In this document: positions 28,597 to 38,900 of the stretch, piece by piece
How the letters are laid out: each line of letters begins with the position of its first letter
Position numbering within the stretch: position 1 is the first letter of the stretch
Notes under the pieces: generated by a model
The model's input: only the letters and a program-made list of their open reading frames with translations
Told to the model about the DNA's origin: nothing
The model's database searches: none
Made by a program: the position numbers and the translations under genes
Source of the DNA: an uncultured Bacteroidales bacterium
Lineage (GTDB): Bacteria > Bacteroidota > Bacteroidia > Bacteroidales > UBA932
NCBI GenBank assembly: GCA_947179325.1
Contig: CAMXAU010000023.1
Span: 1-45,295, forward strand
Direction of reading: 5' to 3'
Length of the DNA stretch: 45,295 bases

Positions 28597-30150
28597 TCAG
28601 TGCTTGAAATGCCTTTCACCGGTAAAGAGCATGACGATGCCGCATTCATCGGCCTTCTTTATGGAATCCTCGTCACGGACACTTCCGCCGGGCTGTGCGA
28701 TGGCTTTTACTCCGTAGGAGTCAGCCAGGGTCACGCAGTCGTCAAATGGGAAGAACGCATCCGAGCCCATGACAAGGCCGATTTCCCTGACATCAGCTCC
28801 ACGCTCCCTGCAGGCTGCCTCGGCCTGCTTGAGGGCGATTTCAACTGAGCCTATACGGTTCATCTGACCTGCTCCCACTCCCATTGTCACACCGTCTTTC
28901 ACTACAACGATGGCGTTTGACTTTACATGCTTGACGATTTTCCACGCAAAATTGAGGTCAGCCATGCATCCTTCGCAAGGCTTGGCGGCCGTCACACACA
29001 TTTCAGGCTTGACCTCAACGGTATCAATGTCCTGGTTCTGCACAAGAAGGCCTCCGTTTACACTTACGTACTGCATCTGCGGTTTGTCAGACTTGGCCAT
29101 GTCCACCTTCAGGAGACGGAGATTCTTCTTTGTACGGAGAACTTCCAGGGCCTCGTCAGTGAATGAAGGCGCCATTATAATCTCAAGGAATACAGGCTTC
29201 ATAAGCTCGGCAGTCTCCTTGTTGATTTCCCTGTTGACCGCGACGATTCCACCGAAAATGCTGACCTTGTCGGCCTCATATGTCTTTTTCCATGCATCCG
29301 TTACATCTGTGCCTACGGCTGCACCGCAAGGGTTCATGTGCTTCAGGCCGACACAGAACGGCTCGTCAAATTCGCGCACTATGTTCAGGGCTGCATTGGC
29401 ATCCTGTATATTGTTGTATGAAAGTTCCTTGCCGTTAAGCTGCTCTGCCGTTGCCAGAGAGAACGGAACCTTTTCTGCAGCAGCATAGAACCTGGCCTGC
29501 TGGTGAGGGTTCTCGCCGTAGCGGAGTCCCTGCCTGAGGTCGTATTCAAGGAACAGCTTCTCATTAAGTCCGGCGGCCTTGCGCATGTACGAGGCGATCA
29601 TCATGTCATATTCCGCCGTATGGGTATATGCCTCAGCAGAGAGCTGCAGACGGGTTTCCTTTGTCGTGTCACCGAACTGCCTTATCTCATCTATGATGCG
29701 TCCATAGTTGTCCGGACTGCATACAACTGTGACAGAGCTCCAGTTCTTTGCCGCACTGCGTAGCATTGAAGGGCCTCCTATGTCGATGTTCTCGATTGCA
29801 TCTTCCATGGTCACATCCGGCCTTGCTATGGTCTGGCGGAAAGGATATAGGTTGACACAGACCATGTCGATGAACTCTATGCCGTTCTCCCGGAGCTGGG
29901 CAATGTGGCTCTCGAGGTCACGGCGTCCGAGAAGTCCGCCGTGCACCTTAGGGTGAAGTGTCTTCACACGTCCGTCACAGATTTCCGGAAATCCTGTAAT
30001 CTCGCTAATGTTTACAGGCTTCAGACCTGCTTCCTGCAGGAGTTTCATTGTGCCTCCGGTGGCAATTATCTCCCATCCGAGGGCGACAAGCTGACCGGCG
30101 AATTCTACCACACCGGTCTTATCGCTTACACTGAAAAGCGCGCGTTTCAT
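28597..30150 (-). CDS. purH: Bifunctional AICAR formyltransferase/IMP cyclohydrolase
   Basis: Catalyses the last two steps to IMP, using 10-formyltetrahydrofolate (made via FolD). 517 residues. The N-terminal cyclohydrolase domain opens RALFSVSDKTGVVEFA and has TGGTMKLL and GRVKTLHPKVHGGLL. The C-terminal formyltransferase domain has the catalytic LKHMNPCG segment and ends in the usual GERHFKH. It follows purM by 27 bases and ends before a strong terminator. Confidence 0.97.
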   Translation of the reverse strand: MKRALFSVSDKTGVVEFAGQLVALGWEIIATGGTMKLLQEAGLKPVNISEITGFPEICDGRVKTLHPKVHGGLLGRRDLESHIAQLRENGIEFIDMVCVNLYPFRQTIARPDVTMEDAIENIDIGGPSMLRSAAKNWSSVTVVCSPDNYGRIIDEIRQFGDTTKETRLQLSAEAYTHTAEYDMMIASYMRKAAGLNEKLFLEYDLRQGLRYGENPHQQARFYAAAEKVPFSLATAEQLNGKELSYNNIQDANAALNIVREFDEPFCVGLKHMNPCGAAVGTDVTDAWKKTYEADKVSIFGGIVAVNREINKETAELMKPVFLEIIMAPSFTDEALEVLRTKKNLRLLKVDMAKSDKPQMQYVSVNGGLLVQNQDIDTVEVKPEMCVTAAKPCEGCMADLNFAWKIVKHVKSNAIVVVKDGVTMGVGAGQMNRIGSVEIALKQAEAACRERGADVREIGLVMGSDAFFPFDDCVTLADSYGVKAIAQPGGSVRDEDSIKKADECGIVMLFTGERHFKH

Positions 30151-30177
30151 TGTCTTGTGTTTTTGTTTGTTATGTTT

Positions 30178-31206
30178 TTAAAGTATCACTACACCTGGTT
30201 TGTCTGTAATGCGCCCGATGACAGAGGCCTTTTCCCCATGGGAGGCAAGTATCTCAACCGCCTTGTCTGCCTCTGATGCATCAACTGCCAGCACCATTCC
30301 GATGCCCATGTTGAAGATGTTGAACATCTCCCTGTGTCCGATCTTTCCGTATTTCTCAAGGAAGCGGAAAATAGGAAGAATCTCCCAGCTGCCTTCTTTC
30401 ACCTCAATTCCCTGGCCCTCACGGAGTATGCGCGGAATATTCTCGTCAAATCCGCCTCCAGTAATATGTGCAACACCATGCACATCACAATTGCGTATCA
30501 CGTCAAGCACCTGCCTGACATATATCTTGGTCGGGGTAAGGGCCACTTCTCCGAGACATTTCTCCGGATCAAGCTCAGGATATACCTTATTAAGGTCCAG
30601 GTCATTGTCTGAGAACACCTTTCTTACAAGGCTGAAGCCGTTGGAATGCACGCCTGAAGAGGCTATGCCGACAAGTACGTCACCGGCCTTGACCTTGCTT
30701 CCGTCAATGAGCCTTGATTTCTCGACGACTCCCGTAGTATAGCCGGCTATGTCGTATTCACCGTCAGTGTACATGCCCGGCATCTCGGCAGTCTCGCCTC
30801 CGACAAGAGCGCATCCGGCCTGGCGGCATCCCTCTGCCACACCGGCTACGATGGCCTCAATCTTTGCCGGCTCATTGTGTCCGACAGCGACATAATCAAG
30901 GAAAAAGAGCGGCTCCGCACCCTGGGCAAGGACGTCATTTACGCACATTGCGACTGCATCTATGCCGATTGTGTCATGCTTGTCCATCGCGAAGGCAAGC
31001 TTCAGCTTTGTCCCTACGCCGTCTGTACCGCTTACAAGCACAGGCTCCTTGATACTCAGAGCCGAAAGGTCGAACATTCCTCCGAATGCACCGATATTGC
31101 CCATCACGCCAAGGCGTGAGGTAGATGCGACATGTGCCTTGATCCTGCGGACAACTTCGTATCCCGCCTCAAGGTTCACACCTGCCTTTTCATAACTTAC
31201 TGCCAT
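30178..31206 (-). CDS. purM: Phosphoribosylformylglycinamidine cyclo-ligase (AIR synthetase)
   Basis: Closes the imidazole ring in purine synthesis, using ATP. 342 residues. Visible: [11 protein letters not shown] at the start, [13 protein letters not shown], the ATP-linked [25 protein letters not shown] and [10 protein letters not shown]. First gene of the purM-purH unit, with a -7 element about 95 bases upstream. Confidence 0.97.
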   Translation of the reverse strand: MAVSYEKAGVNLEAGYEVVRRIKAHVASTSRLGVMGNIGAFGGMFDLSALSIKEPVLVSGTDGVGTKLKLAFAMDKHDTIGIDAVAMCVNDVLAQGAEPLFFLDYVAVGHNEPAKIEAIVAGVAEGCRQAGCALVGGETAEMPGMYTDGEYDIAGYTTGVVEKSRLIDGSKVKAGDVLVGIASSGVHSNGFSLVRKVFSDNDLDLNKVYPELDPEKCLGEVALTPTKIYVRQVLDVIRNCDVHGVAHITGGGFDENIPRILREGQGIEVKEGSWEILPIFRFLEKYGKIGHREMFNIFNMGIGMVLAVDASEADKAVEILASHGEKASVIGRITDKPGVVIL

Positions 31207-31300
31207 AATATATAAAGATTAGATTGTTTCCGGAAAATCTATATAAAGCCATTTCGGACCGGTGCCCGCCAGCAGCTTGCCTATGTTTTGTTCCCGCGCG

Positions 31301-31308
31301 CAAAGATA
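31301..31308 (-). promoter_or_regulatory. -7 element of the purM-purH promoter
   Basis: TATCTTTG on the minus strand, a perfect TAnnTTTG box. The -33 box at the right spacing is only partial (ATTT instead of TTTG). The predicted start near 31295 gives a leader of about 88 bases before purM. I recognise no known purine riboswitch in it. Confidence 0.6.
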
Positions 31309-31355
31309 ATAAAATTTACAAAGGGAAAAATATCGGTCTGGATGTATTTATAAAC

Positions 31356-31398
31356 AATCAGAATGGCGCAGCCGTCATTATGCCGCGCCATTCTGATT
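31356..31398 (-). terminator. Terminator of the envelope operon
   Basis: AATCAGAATGGCGC (31356-31369) and GCGCCATTCTGATT (31385-31398) are perfect 14-base inverted repeats around a 15-base loop. It lies 45 bases after the last lipoprotein stop. The minus-strand tail is GTTTATAAATAC, only moderately T-rich. Confidence 0.75.
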
Positions 31399-31442
31399 TA
31401 TCAAAGGAGAACTTCGGAAAGTGTTCTTCACGGAAGAGGCTG

Positions 31443-31901
31443 TCAGTCAGGAAACAGGAAAGCATCCTGCCTTCCGGAAGACGCGGAGCAAAGGTCCGGG
31501 CCTGCTGTATCCTCAACCATGGATTCTGCACCCATGACCCGCAACCGGGCATTCTGTACAATCCTATGCCCGAGGTCATCAATGGCAATGAACTCAAGAA
31601 GGACGTTCAAGGAATCCCCAAGGACATCCGGAGCAGTATAGGTAAACCTTTTCTCATATAGCATCGTACACGGAGTCTCTTCCATCAGCTGCCTTTCACC
31701 GTTTTCCGAATCGAAAGAAGTGACAGTGACTGTGGCGACATACTCATGTATCGTTTTCGCATATATGTCATAGAACACCTTGTCCGAGCCTTTGGCCGCC
31801 ATTGATGAAGGCGTAACAAACAGAACTATGTCTGAAGCATCATCGGTTGAGCACGAGCCAAGAAAAACCACGAACGCCAATATGAGAATTAGCCGCTTCA
31901 T
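31443..31901 (-). CDS. Small lipoprotein, function unknown
   Basis: 152 residues. A type II signal peptide ends in the lipobox LGSC (Cys17), followed by STDD, so the protein is lipid-anchored. With acidic residues right after the Cys it may be surface-exported in Bacteroidota, an inference. The rest is beta-rich and of immunoglobulin-like appearance (alternating strands such as YVATVTVTSF and NVLLEFIAID), with no catalytic motif I recognise. Third gene of a three-gene envelope operon, 4 bases after the previous lipoprotein, followed by a terminator. Confidence 0.8.
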   Translation of the reverse strand: MKRLILILAFVVFLGSCSTDDASDIVLFVTPSSMAAKGSDKVFYDIYAKTIHEYVATVTVTSFDSENGERQLMEETPCTMLYEKRFTYTAPDVLGDSLNVLLEFIAIDDLGHRIVQNARLRVMGAESMVEDTAGPDLCSASSGRQDAFLFPD

Positions 31902-31905
31902 ATAT

Positions 31906-32346
31906 CTATTTCAGTTTATAAGCCTTTACAACAGCCTTTACCGTAATATCTGAGCCGAGGAACCAGCGTGTCGTGTGGCGGCTCTGCCTTACGACAACAT
32001 AATAGTTGGCATCAGGGAAATCCTCAAGCAACTTTACAGAAGCCCTGTCAAGCTTCCCGGAGAACCTGAACGGGATCACTCCGTCAAGATATCCGGCATT
32101 CAATTCCACGGAATTTATCTCCTGGCCGTCATAAGGCAGGCCATTTACTGCGTCAATCCTGGTGAACACCCCGAGATAGCGGCGGTATTCTATACTGATT
32201 TCTGTCTCTCCGAGATATTCGAAGTCACTCATCTGCAGATTCAGCTGGGTAACTGACGGGGCATAGGCCCTGTTTCTTGTGACGCTGCATGACGTCAAGC
32301 CGATTATGCAGGCAATCACGACAGTCAACAATCTATTCATTTTCAT
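31906..32346 (-). CDS. Small lipoprotein of a Bacteroidota family (SVTRNRAY type)
   Basis: 146 residues from the ATG at 32346; an in-frame ATG at 32358 would add four residues and overlap the previous stop. The signal peptide ends in lipobox LTSC, followed by SVTRNRAYAPSVTQL and FEYLGETEIS, a pattern I associate with a small lipoprotein family of unknown role in Bacteroidales. The remainder has no known catalytic motif. It lies directly behind the outer-membrane protein gene and may be its partner at the outer membrane. Confidence 0.8.
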   Translation of the reverse strand: MKMNRLLTVVIACIIGLTSCSVTRNRAYAPSVTQLNLQMSDFEYLGETEISIEYRRYLGVFTRIDAVNGLPYDGQEINSVELNAGYLDGVIPFRFSGKLDRASVKLLEDFPDANYYVVVRQSRHTTRWFLGSDITVKAVVKAYKLK

Positions 32347-32358
32347 ATATCCAGACAT

Positions 32359-33150
32359 TTATTTGAAATAATATGTAATTGTAAGACGCAACTGTCCACC
32401 GATTTCTCCTTTCCTTGCATTAAGCTTTGTGTAATTCCCATTATTGCCAGGGAATGCTGACGGATCAGGTGAATAGATGGTCTGCGTTGTCTCTCCGCTG
32501 GTGCTCACATATTTATATTTCAATCCTGTATCCAGCCTTGAAGACACGCCATATTCAACTCCTAGGGCAAGAGGGAGATCCGCGATGAATGCCTGAACAC
32601 CGACAAAGGCCCCAAGGCCTATAACGAACGAGTTCTTGGAGCGCGTAGTCTCATGTCTTTCGGAATCATATGAGCTTGTAGACACATTGCTCTCCCTGTT
32701 CCATCCCAAAGGCAATTCCGCCCCTACATAGACATCGAATATATTAAGTTTTGAAAAATGGTATGCAAATCCCGGATAAAGCATTACATTGGCATCAACA
32801 TTCGTATTCTTGACAGATGAAGTCCCGTCATTTGCAGAAGATGAAGACTTCATGTCTCCGTTCAGACGTGTTGATGTCTTGTACAGCTCGAGCCCGAGAC
32901 GTGCCTCCACATGGTTTGAAGCCATGTATTTGAAATTGATCAGAGGGAGAGCCTCAAGTGACATGTCTTTATCAAACAGGCTTTTAAACATAGGCGTAGT
33001 TGCACCGAAATAGAGACCGAAGTCACCGGCTTCAGCCCTGTTGCCTGTCCTTATCACTTTTGAAGATGGCTTGCCTGTGGTAATCTGCGCATACGAGACA
33101 CCTGCTCCAAGGTACAAGAAAGCAAGGAACAAAATAAATCTGCTTTTCAT
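32359..33150 (-). CDS. Outer-membrane beta-barrel protein
   Basis: 263 residues from the ATG at 33150, chosen because it begins a clear signal peptide (MKSRFILFLAFLYLGAG, cleavage after VSYA before QITTG); the open frame runs further upstream without signal character. Alternating amphipathic strands, many Tyr and Gly, and a terminal strand LRLTITYYFK are typical of an 8- to 12-stranded barrel. A Ser/Asn-rich stretch (KSSSSANDG) suggests a surface loop. Function unknown. First gene of the operon with two lipoproteins. Confidence 0.85.
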   Translation of the reverse strand: MKSRFILFLAFLYLGAGVSYAQITTGKPSSKVIRTGNRAEAGDFGLYFGATTPMFKSLFDKDMSLEALPLINFKYMASNHVEARLGLELYKTSTRLNGDMKSSSSANDGTSSVKNTNVDANVMLYPGFAYHFSKLNIFDVYVGAELPLGWNRESNVSTSSYDSERHETTRSKNSFVIGLGAFVGVQAFIADLPLALGVEYGVSSRLDTGLKYKYVSTSGETTQTIYSPDPSAFPGNNGNYTKLNARKGEIGGQLRLTITYYFK

Positions 33151-33256
33151 AAATAGGGTATAATTAGGGTTAATAATAAAAAACGTCCCTTTTATCCAGC
33201 ATTGCAGACACCTGCATGCAGAAATCATAAACAAGTGAGTTCTAAACGTATATATT

Positions 33257-33287
33257 TTTGGATAAATTAAATTAATACCTATATTTG
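33257..33287 (+). promoter_or_regulatory. Perfect Bacteroidota promoter reading rightward
   Basis: TTTG (33257-33260), a 19-base spacer and TATATTTG (33280-33287) match the TTTG-N19-TAnnTTTG consensus exactly. The predicted start is near 33292-33294. No annotated gene lies on this strand before 40334, so it points to the candidate RNA at 33293-33600. Confidence 0.75.
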
Positions 33288-33292
33288 CATGC

Positions 33293-33600
33293 CCTGAAAA
33301 AGGGACGTTTTCTGGTTCATCCGGAACCTCTATTTCCGGAATTTCTGTCCACCGGTGAGACACTGCGCCTGAGACTGCATAATGTTGGGATACCGTGGAT
33401 TCACATGCAGAACATCGTGTCTGCAGACCCCGCTATTTACGGAACAGGAAGAGTTGATACCGTCATTGGCAAACAGCAAGAGCAGACACTGGCATTGTGT
33501 CACATGGGACGGCATGTGCCACCACCTGGACCGGAAAGGCCGTGGAGGCGAGTTTCTGGATGACAAGGCTGGAGCTGCCCGCACAGAAAAACAAGAAAAA
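33293..33600 (+). ncRNA. Candidate structured non-coding RNA
   Basis: Starts just after a consensus promoter. The 5' end forms CCCT-GAAAA-AGGG. Bases 33317-33326 pair with 33554-33563 over 10 bp (one G-U). Outside that, GTTTTCTG (33307-33314) pairs with CAGAAAAAC (33584-33592) with one bulge. Inside, TCCAC (33348) pairs with GTGGA (33542); local hairpins are CTGCAT/ATGCAG (33375/33405) and GACAC/GTGTC (33485/33497). It has no RNase P, tmRNA or SRP signature that I can see; a 6S-like RNA is possible. A 92-codon frame (TTG at 33285) overlaps but starts inside the -7 box, so it would not be on the transcript. The 3' end is uncertain; the hairpin at 33601-33629 lacks a T-tract in this direction. 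Confidence 0.4.
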
Positions 33601-33629
33601 GGGGCCGACTAAAAGTATTAGCCAGCCCC
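33596..33629 (-). terminator. Terminator of the purELCF operon
   Basis: GGGGC...CTAA (33601 onward) pairs with TTAG...GCCCC (to 33629) with two mismatches. It is followed on the minus strand by TTTTT (33596-33600), then a further T-rich stretch. Lies about 70 bases after purF. Confidence 0.75.
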
Positions 33630-33696
33630 CTGAATATCAATTTCTCCGGTGCACATCTGCGTGCATTGCCGGGAATATCCCCTAAAGACAACTGTG

Positions 33697-35103
33697 TCAG
33701 AATTTCCCGTCCCTGTTGGCTTCTTCGAGGGACTGGTACAGTTCTGTCGGATAATGTCCGCTGAAACATGCGAGACACAGCTCGCAACGGTTCCCTGCCG
33801 CGAACAAGGCCTTGTCTGAAAGGAATGCAATCGAATCCGCAGCAAGATATTCGCGGACCTCATCCAATGTCTTGTGGGCGCATAGAAGTTCATCATATGT
33901 AGAGATGTCGACGCCATAGAAGCAAGGGGCCTTGATCTGCGGGCTGGCAATGCGTACATGCACCTCCTTGGCGCCAGCCTCCTTAAGCATACGCACAATC
34001 CTTCTCGAAGTTGTCCCGCGTACGACAGAGTCATCTATGAGCACTACCCTCTTGTCCTTTACAATTGTCTTTACTGCAGAGAGTTTCATGCGGACACCCT
34101 TTTCACGCATCGCCTGGGAAGGCTGGATAAAGGTCCTCCCGATATATTTGTTCTTTATCAGCCCCATTTCATATGGCAGTCCGGAGGCCTCGCTGTATCC
34201 CATAGCTGCGCTCAGGCTTGAATCCGGCACACCAACAACAATGTCCGCATCAACAGGTGACTCCTCGAACAGGAGACGTCCGGTCTCTTTCCTGAAGCTA
34301 TGCACATTGCAGCCCTCTATATCGCTGTCCGGGCGTGCAAAATAGATATATTCCATTGCACACATGGCATGACGCTGATATTCGGAATATCTGCGGCTGC
34401 GTATGCCGTGACGGTCTATTGTGACAATCTCGCCTGGCTCGATATCCCTCAGGAATTCCGCGCCGATTGTGTCGAAGGCACAGGTCTCGCTGCTGAGCAC
34501 ATAGCCGTCCCCGAGTTTTCCGATGGAAAGGGGGCGAAGCCCGTATTTGTCACGGCAGGCATATATGCGGTGCTTTGTCATTATAAGGAATGCAAATGCG
34601 CCCTCTATCATGTTCAGGGCCTCTACAATAGCGAAGATTCTCGGTTTCTTGCGGTCTACTGCCTCCTTCTTTATCAGATGGGCCAGGATCTCGCTGTCGG
34701 ACGAAGACTGGAAAAGGCTTCCGCGGTCCTCCAGGTATTTCCTCAGCTGGGCGGAGTTCACGAGGTTGCCGTTATGGGCAAGCGCAAAGTCACCGGTATT
34801 GTGATGGAAAAGGAAAGGCTGCACATTCTCTATCCCGCCTCCGCCAGTTGTCGAATACCGGACATGTCCGATTGACATGCTTCCCTTGAGGGTAGAGATC
34901 TTTGCCTCATTGAAGACTTCCGTGACAAGGCCTTCGCCCTTTACACGCTTCAGTATCCCGTCTTCATTGACAGCCACAATCCCGCATCCCTCCTGGCCTC
35001 TGTGCTGCAGGGCATGCAGGCCGTAATATGTCAGCGAGGCGGCATCCGGCACTCCCCAGACACCGAACACTCCGCATTCCTCATGAAGTTCACGATCCGT
35101 CAT
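33697..35103 (-). CDS. purF: Amidophosphoribosyltransferase
   Basis: Commits PRPP to purine synthesis by making 5-phosphoribosylamine from glutamine. From the ATG at 35103 it has 468 residues; ATGs at 35109 and 35118 are alternatives and the last would overlap purC. The N-terminal amidotransferase has the nucleophile Cys in HEECGVFG, after a short propeptide. LQHRGQEGCGI and the PRPP loop VVLIDDSVVRGTTSRR follow. Cysteines in SETCAFD, APCFYGVD and RCELCLACF match the four ligands of the iron-sulfur-containing Bacillus type, so an Fe-S cluster is likely. Last gene of purE-L-C-F. Confidence 0.96.
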   Translation of the reverse strand: MTDRELHEECGVFGVWGVPDAASLTYYGLHALQHRGQEGCGIVAVNEDGILKRVKGEGLVTEVFNEAKISTLKGSMSIGHVRYSTTGGGGIENVQPFLFHHNTGDFALAHNGNLVNSAQLRKYLEDRGSLFQSSSDSEILAHLIKKEAVDRKKPRIFAIVEALNMIEGAFAFLIMTKHRIYACRDKYGLRPLSIGKLGDGYVLSSETCAFDTIGAEFLRDIEPGEIVTIDRHGIRSRRYSEYQRHAMCAMEYIYFARPDSDIEGCNVHSFRKETGRLLFEESPVDADIVVGVPDSSLSAAMGYSEASGLPYEMGLIKNKYIGRTFIQPSQAMREKGVRMKLSAVKTIVKDKRVVLIDDSVVRGTTSRRIVRMLKEAGAKEVHVRIASPQIKAPCFYGVDISTYDELLCAHKTLDEVREYLAADSIAFLSDKALFAAGNRCELCLACFSGHYPTELYQSLEEANRDGKF

Positions 35104-35110
35104 GTTCATA

Positions 35111-35908
35111 TCAGTCATTGTCTTGAATATTTCTGGTCCATCCATCAGAAAGCAGTTCCGCGCTCGGATATCCTTCCGGGATACCGTCAGGATGACAGAG
35201 CGAGACGAGCTTTCCATATATTGTGCGGTAGGCATCTCCGACCTTGCCCATGTCACGGCGGAAGCGGTCCTTGTCATATTTCTCCCCTGTCTCCGCATCC
35301 CAGAAGCGCGCGCTGTCCGGATTGATTTCGTCCGCAAGGATTATCTCGCCTCCAGGAAGACGGCCGAACTCGATCTTGAAGTCTACGAGGTCAATTCCGA
35401 CGCTCCTGAACAACGGGAGAAGTATGGCGTTTATCCTTTCAGTCATTCCATATATCACATCAAGCTCCTCCCTTGTAACTATTCCGAGGGCGATTGCATG
35501 ATAGTCATTTATGACAGGATCGCAGAGGTCATCGTTCTTATAGCACAGGTCATATATCGTAGAGGACGGACGCAGCCCTTCCTCCAGGCCAAGGCGGGCA
35601 GCCATTGAGCCGGCAACGACATTGCGCACGATAACCTCTATAGGGATATCCTCAACCCTGCGGCAAAGCTGTTCTGTCGCAGATACCTGACGGATGAAAT
35701 GAGTCTTTATGCCACCTTTCTCCAGAAGATTGAAAATCATAGTGGAGATCGCTGCATTCAGTTTGCCCTTGTCTGCAATGACAGCCCTCTTTATCTTGTT
35801 GAAAGCCGTAATGTTGTCTGTAAAGCAGACGAGCACATGGTCAGGTGAGCCAGTCCCGAAGACCTTGACCGACTCACCGTTGTATATTATTTCTTTTTTT
35901 TCCATCAT
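35111..35908 (-). CDS. purC: SAICAR synthetase (phosphoribosylaminoimidazole-succinocarboxamide synthase)
   Basis: Adds aspartate to CAIR with ATP. 265 residues from ATG 35908 (a second ATG follows at once at 35905). Landmarks: ADKGKLNAAISTMIF, the conserved EVIVRNVVAGSMAAR, DFKIEFGRLPGG and ADEINPDSARFWD, the last two being the family signatures. The start codon overlaps the purL stop (ATGA), so translation is coupled. Confidence 0.97.
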   Translation of the reverse strand: MMEKKEIIYNGESVKVFGTGSPDHVLVCFTDNITAFNKIKRAVIADKGKLNAAISTMIFNLLEKGGIKTHFIRQVSATEQLCRRVEDIPIEVIVRNVVAGSMAARLGLEEGLRPSSTIYDLCYKNDDLCDPVINDYHAIALGIVTREELDVIYGMTERINAILLPLFRSVGIDLVDFKIEFGRLPGGEIILADEINPDSARFWDAETGEKYDKDRFRRDMGKVGDAYRTIYGKLVSLCHPDGIPEGYPSAELLSDGWTRNIQDND

Positions 35909-38900
35909 TTACCCCTGAAATATCGCACAGCATTGTCGAAAAGCGGCTGTTCAAGACCGTCGTCAACGATATTCTTGAAAAGGTTGGCTTCATACCTTTC
36001 AGTATGTCCCATCTTTCCGAGAATCCTTCCGTCGCGACTGACAATCCCCTCTATGGCATAATACGAGCCGTTAGGATTGTATGGAGACTCCATTGTCGCC
36101 TCTTCCTCAATCGGGTCCGCATACTGGAACGCAACCTGCCCGTTGGCAAAGAGTTCTTTTGCAAGTTCTTCGTTTACAACGAACTTGCCCTCGCCATGGC
36201 TGACAGCAATGGTATGCAGGTCTCCGATGGACATTCCGGCAAGCCAAGGTGAATTGGTGCTTGTCACACGTGTTGTAACCATCTGTGAGATATGTCGGTT
36301 GATATCATTGCGGAACAAGGTTGGAGATTCCTTTGTCACCTGGCCGAGACGGCCGTAAGGAAGCAGTCCTGACTTCACAAGGGCCTGGAAACCGTTACAG
36401 ATTCCAAGGATGAGTCCACCACGGTCAAGGAGCCTGTGCACTTCTTCAGCTATTTCGCTATTGTTAAGCACATTGACGATGAATTTGCCGCTTCCGTCCG
36501 GTTCATCACCAGCTGAGAATCCTCCACATAGTGCAAGTATATGGCATTCAGAGATGTTTTTCTTCATCTCCTGGATTGAGCGCATGATGTCTTCTGCAGT
36601 AAGGTTGCAGAATGTTGTCATCCTCACCTCAGCCCCGGCCTTACGGAACGCCTTGGCCGTATCATAGTCACAGTTGGTTCCAGGGAATACCGGAAGATAT
36701 GCGACAGGGGTCTCAACAGGGACACCCTTATATTTCAGCTCGACCTTCTTGGCCTGCAATGGCTTGATGTTGTCAAGCCCGGCAGGTACAAGCCTTTTGT
36801 GCTGAGGCTCGCAGAAAGACGGATAGATCTCATTGAAATCCCTGTCCGCCACATCCATCATCTCGAAAATATCTGCTTTCTTTCCGTTGATGTGGAGCAT
36901 TCCGTCCTCTCCCTCTGTCACCTCCCCGAGCAGGATTGCGTCCTCAAAGTCAAGAGGCTCCTGGCTTTCAACCACGATTGAGCCGTAATATTTTCCGAAA
37001 AGGGTCTCCTTGTCCGCCTTTATATTTATTCCGAAGCCGTTTCCAAAGGACATCTTGGCGATAGAGCCGGCCACAGAATCAAGTCCGACAGCATATGCCG
37101 AGACAATAGTCCCGTCAAGGATACGCTCGTGGATATAGTTCCAGTTCCTTTTGAGCTGGTCTGTGTCAGGCATCATGTTCGCCAGAGGGATATGCCTGAC
37201 AAGATATAGCTTATTTCCCTCCCATTTCAGCTCCGGTGAAATTACGTTGTTGGCATCAACCGTTGTGATTCCGAATGCAGCAAGTGTCGGAGGGACATTG
37301 ATATCCTCGAATGTCCCGCTCATGGAGTCCTTTCCCCCGATTGAAGGAAGCCCGAGTGCAACCTGCATCTTCAATGCCCCGAGAAGCGCGCTCAAAGGCA
37401 GCCCCCACGTATGCCTGTCAGCCGACATGCGCTGGAAATATTCCTGATACGAGAACCTCATGCCAGAGAAATCCCCGCCGGCGGCCACAACCTTTGCACA
37501 TGCGTCGACAACAGCATATGCAGAACCATGGTATGGGCTCCAGCTGCTAAGGTAAGGATCACATCCCCATGCCATCACAGATGCAGTATCTGTATATCCG
37601 TCTACAGGAAGCTTCTGCACAGAGACCTGTACAGGAGTTGTCTGCAGGGCACCTCCGAAAGGCATGAGCACAGTTGAGCGTCCTATTGTCGAGTCAAACA
37701 TCTCTATCAGTCCTTTCTGCAGGGACTGCCTCCTGTCTGACAATTCGTCTTCAAGTATCACATCTTCATCCGCAGAAGCATCACCGGTCCATCTGAACGG
37801 GTCCCTGAATTCCACTGGGCCAACTGCCGCACCTGCAAAATGCTTCGCTCCGGCACTGTCAATGAACTCACGTGAAAGGTCCACAACCATCTTCCCGCCA
37901 TTGTACATCCTGAGGCGCGAGGTGTCTGTCACATCGGCTACATATGTAACCTCAACATTCTCCCCTGCGCAATACCTCTCGAACTCCTCCCTGTCCTTCG
38001 CCTCAATGACTACGGCCATCCTTTCCTGCGACTCGCTGATTGCAAGCTCCGTAGAGTTCAGGCCGCTATATTTTACCGGAACACGGTCAAGATATATGTC
38101 AAGTCCGTCCGCAAGCTCGCCTATAGCCACGCTTACTCCTCCTGCGCCGAAGTCGTTTGACTTCTTGATAAGGCGCGTGACCTCAGGACGGCGGAAAAGC
38201 CTCTGGAGCTTTCTCTCCTCCGGAGCATTTCCTTTCTGCACCTCGCTGCCGCAGGTTTCAAGCGAAGCCTCAGTGTGCTCCTTTGATGAACCTGTCGCGC
38301 CTCCGATTCCGTCACGCCCTGTCCGTCCACCGAGAAGAAGGATGACATCTCCTGCAGCCGGGCTTTCACGGCGGACACTCTCTGCCTTCACGGCTCCGAC
38401 AACGGCTCCGATCTCCAGCCTCTTTGCCTCATAGCCAGGATGGAGCATCTCATGCACGTTCGTTGTCGCAAGGCCTATCTGGTTTCCATAGCTTGAATAT
38501 CCATGTGCCGCCTTGCGGCTGATCACCTTCTGCGGAAGTTTGCCCGGACGGGTGTCCTTGACTTCACGCCACAGGTCACCGGCACCAGTAAGCCTCATCG
38601 CCTGGTAGACATAGCTTCTGCCGGAAAGAGGGTCACGGATTGCGCCTCCGAGACATGTCGCGGCACCTCCGAACGGCTCAATCTCTGTCGGGTGGTTATG
38701 CGTCTCGTTCTTGAACTGCAGAAGCCACCTTTCTGTCCTGGTCTCCTGGCCTTCGTCTGTCACATCCACGTCAACATATATGCTGCAGGCATTGTTCTCC
38801 TCGCTGACCTCCATGTCATCGAGCATCCCTTTTGCCTTGAGATAGCGCGCCCCGACGGTAGCCAGGTCCATCAGGCAGATATCCTTGCCCTCACGTCCCA

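Noticed and set aside
33285..33563. 92-codon plus-strand frame starting TTG, considered as a small protein gene
   Set aside because: Its start lies inside the -7 box of the promoter, so the transcript would begin after it; no motif is recognised and the region folds well as RNA.
33697..35337. Long N-terminal extension of PurF
   Set aside because: The extra 78 residues overlap purC, are Arg/Ser-rich and precede the conserved start near the catalytic Cys; translation from 35103 or just upstream is far more likely.
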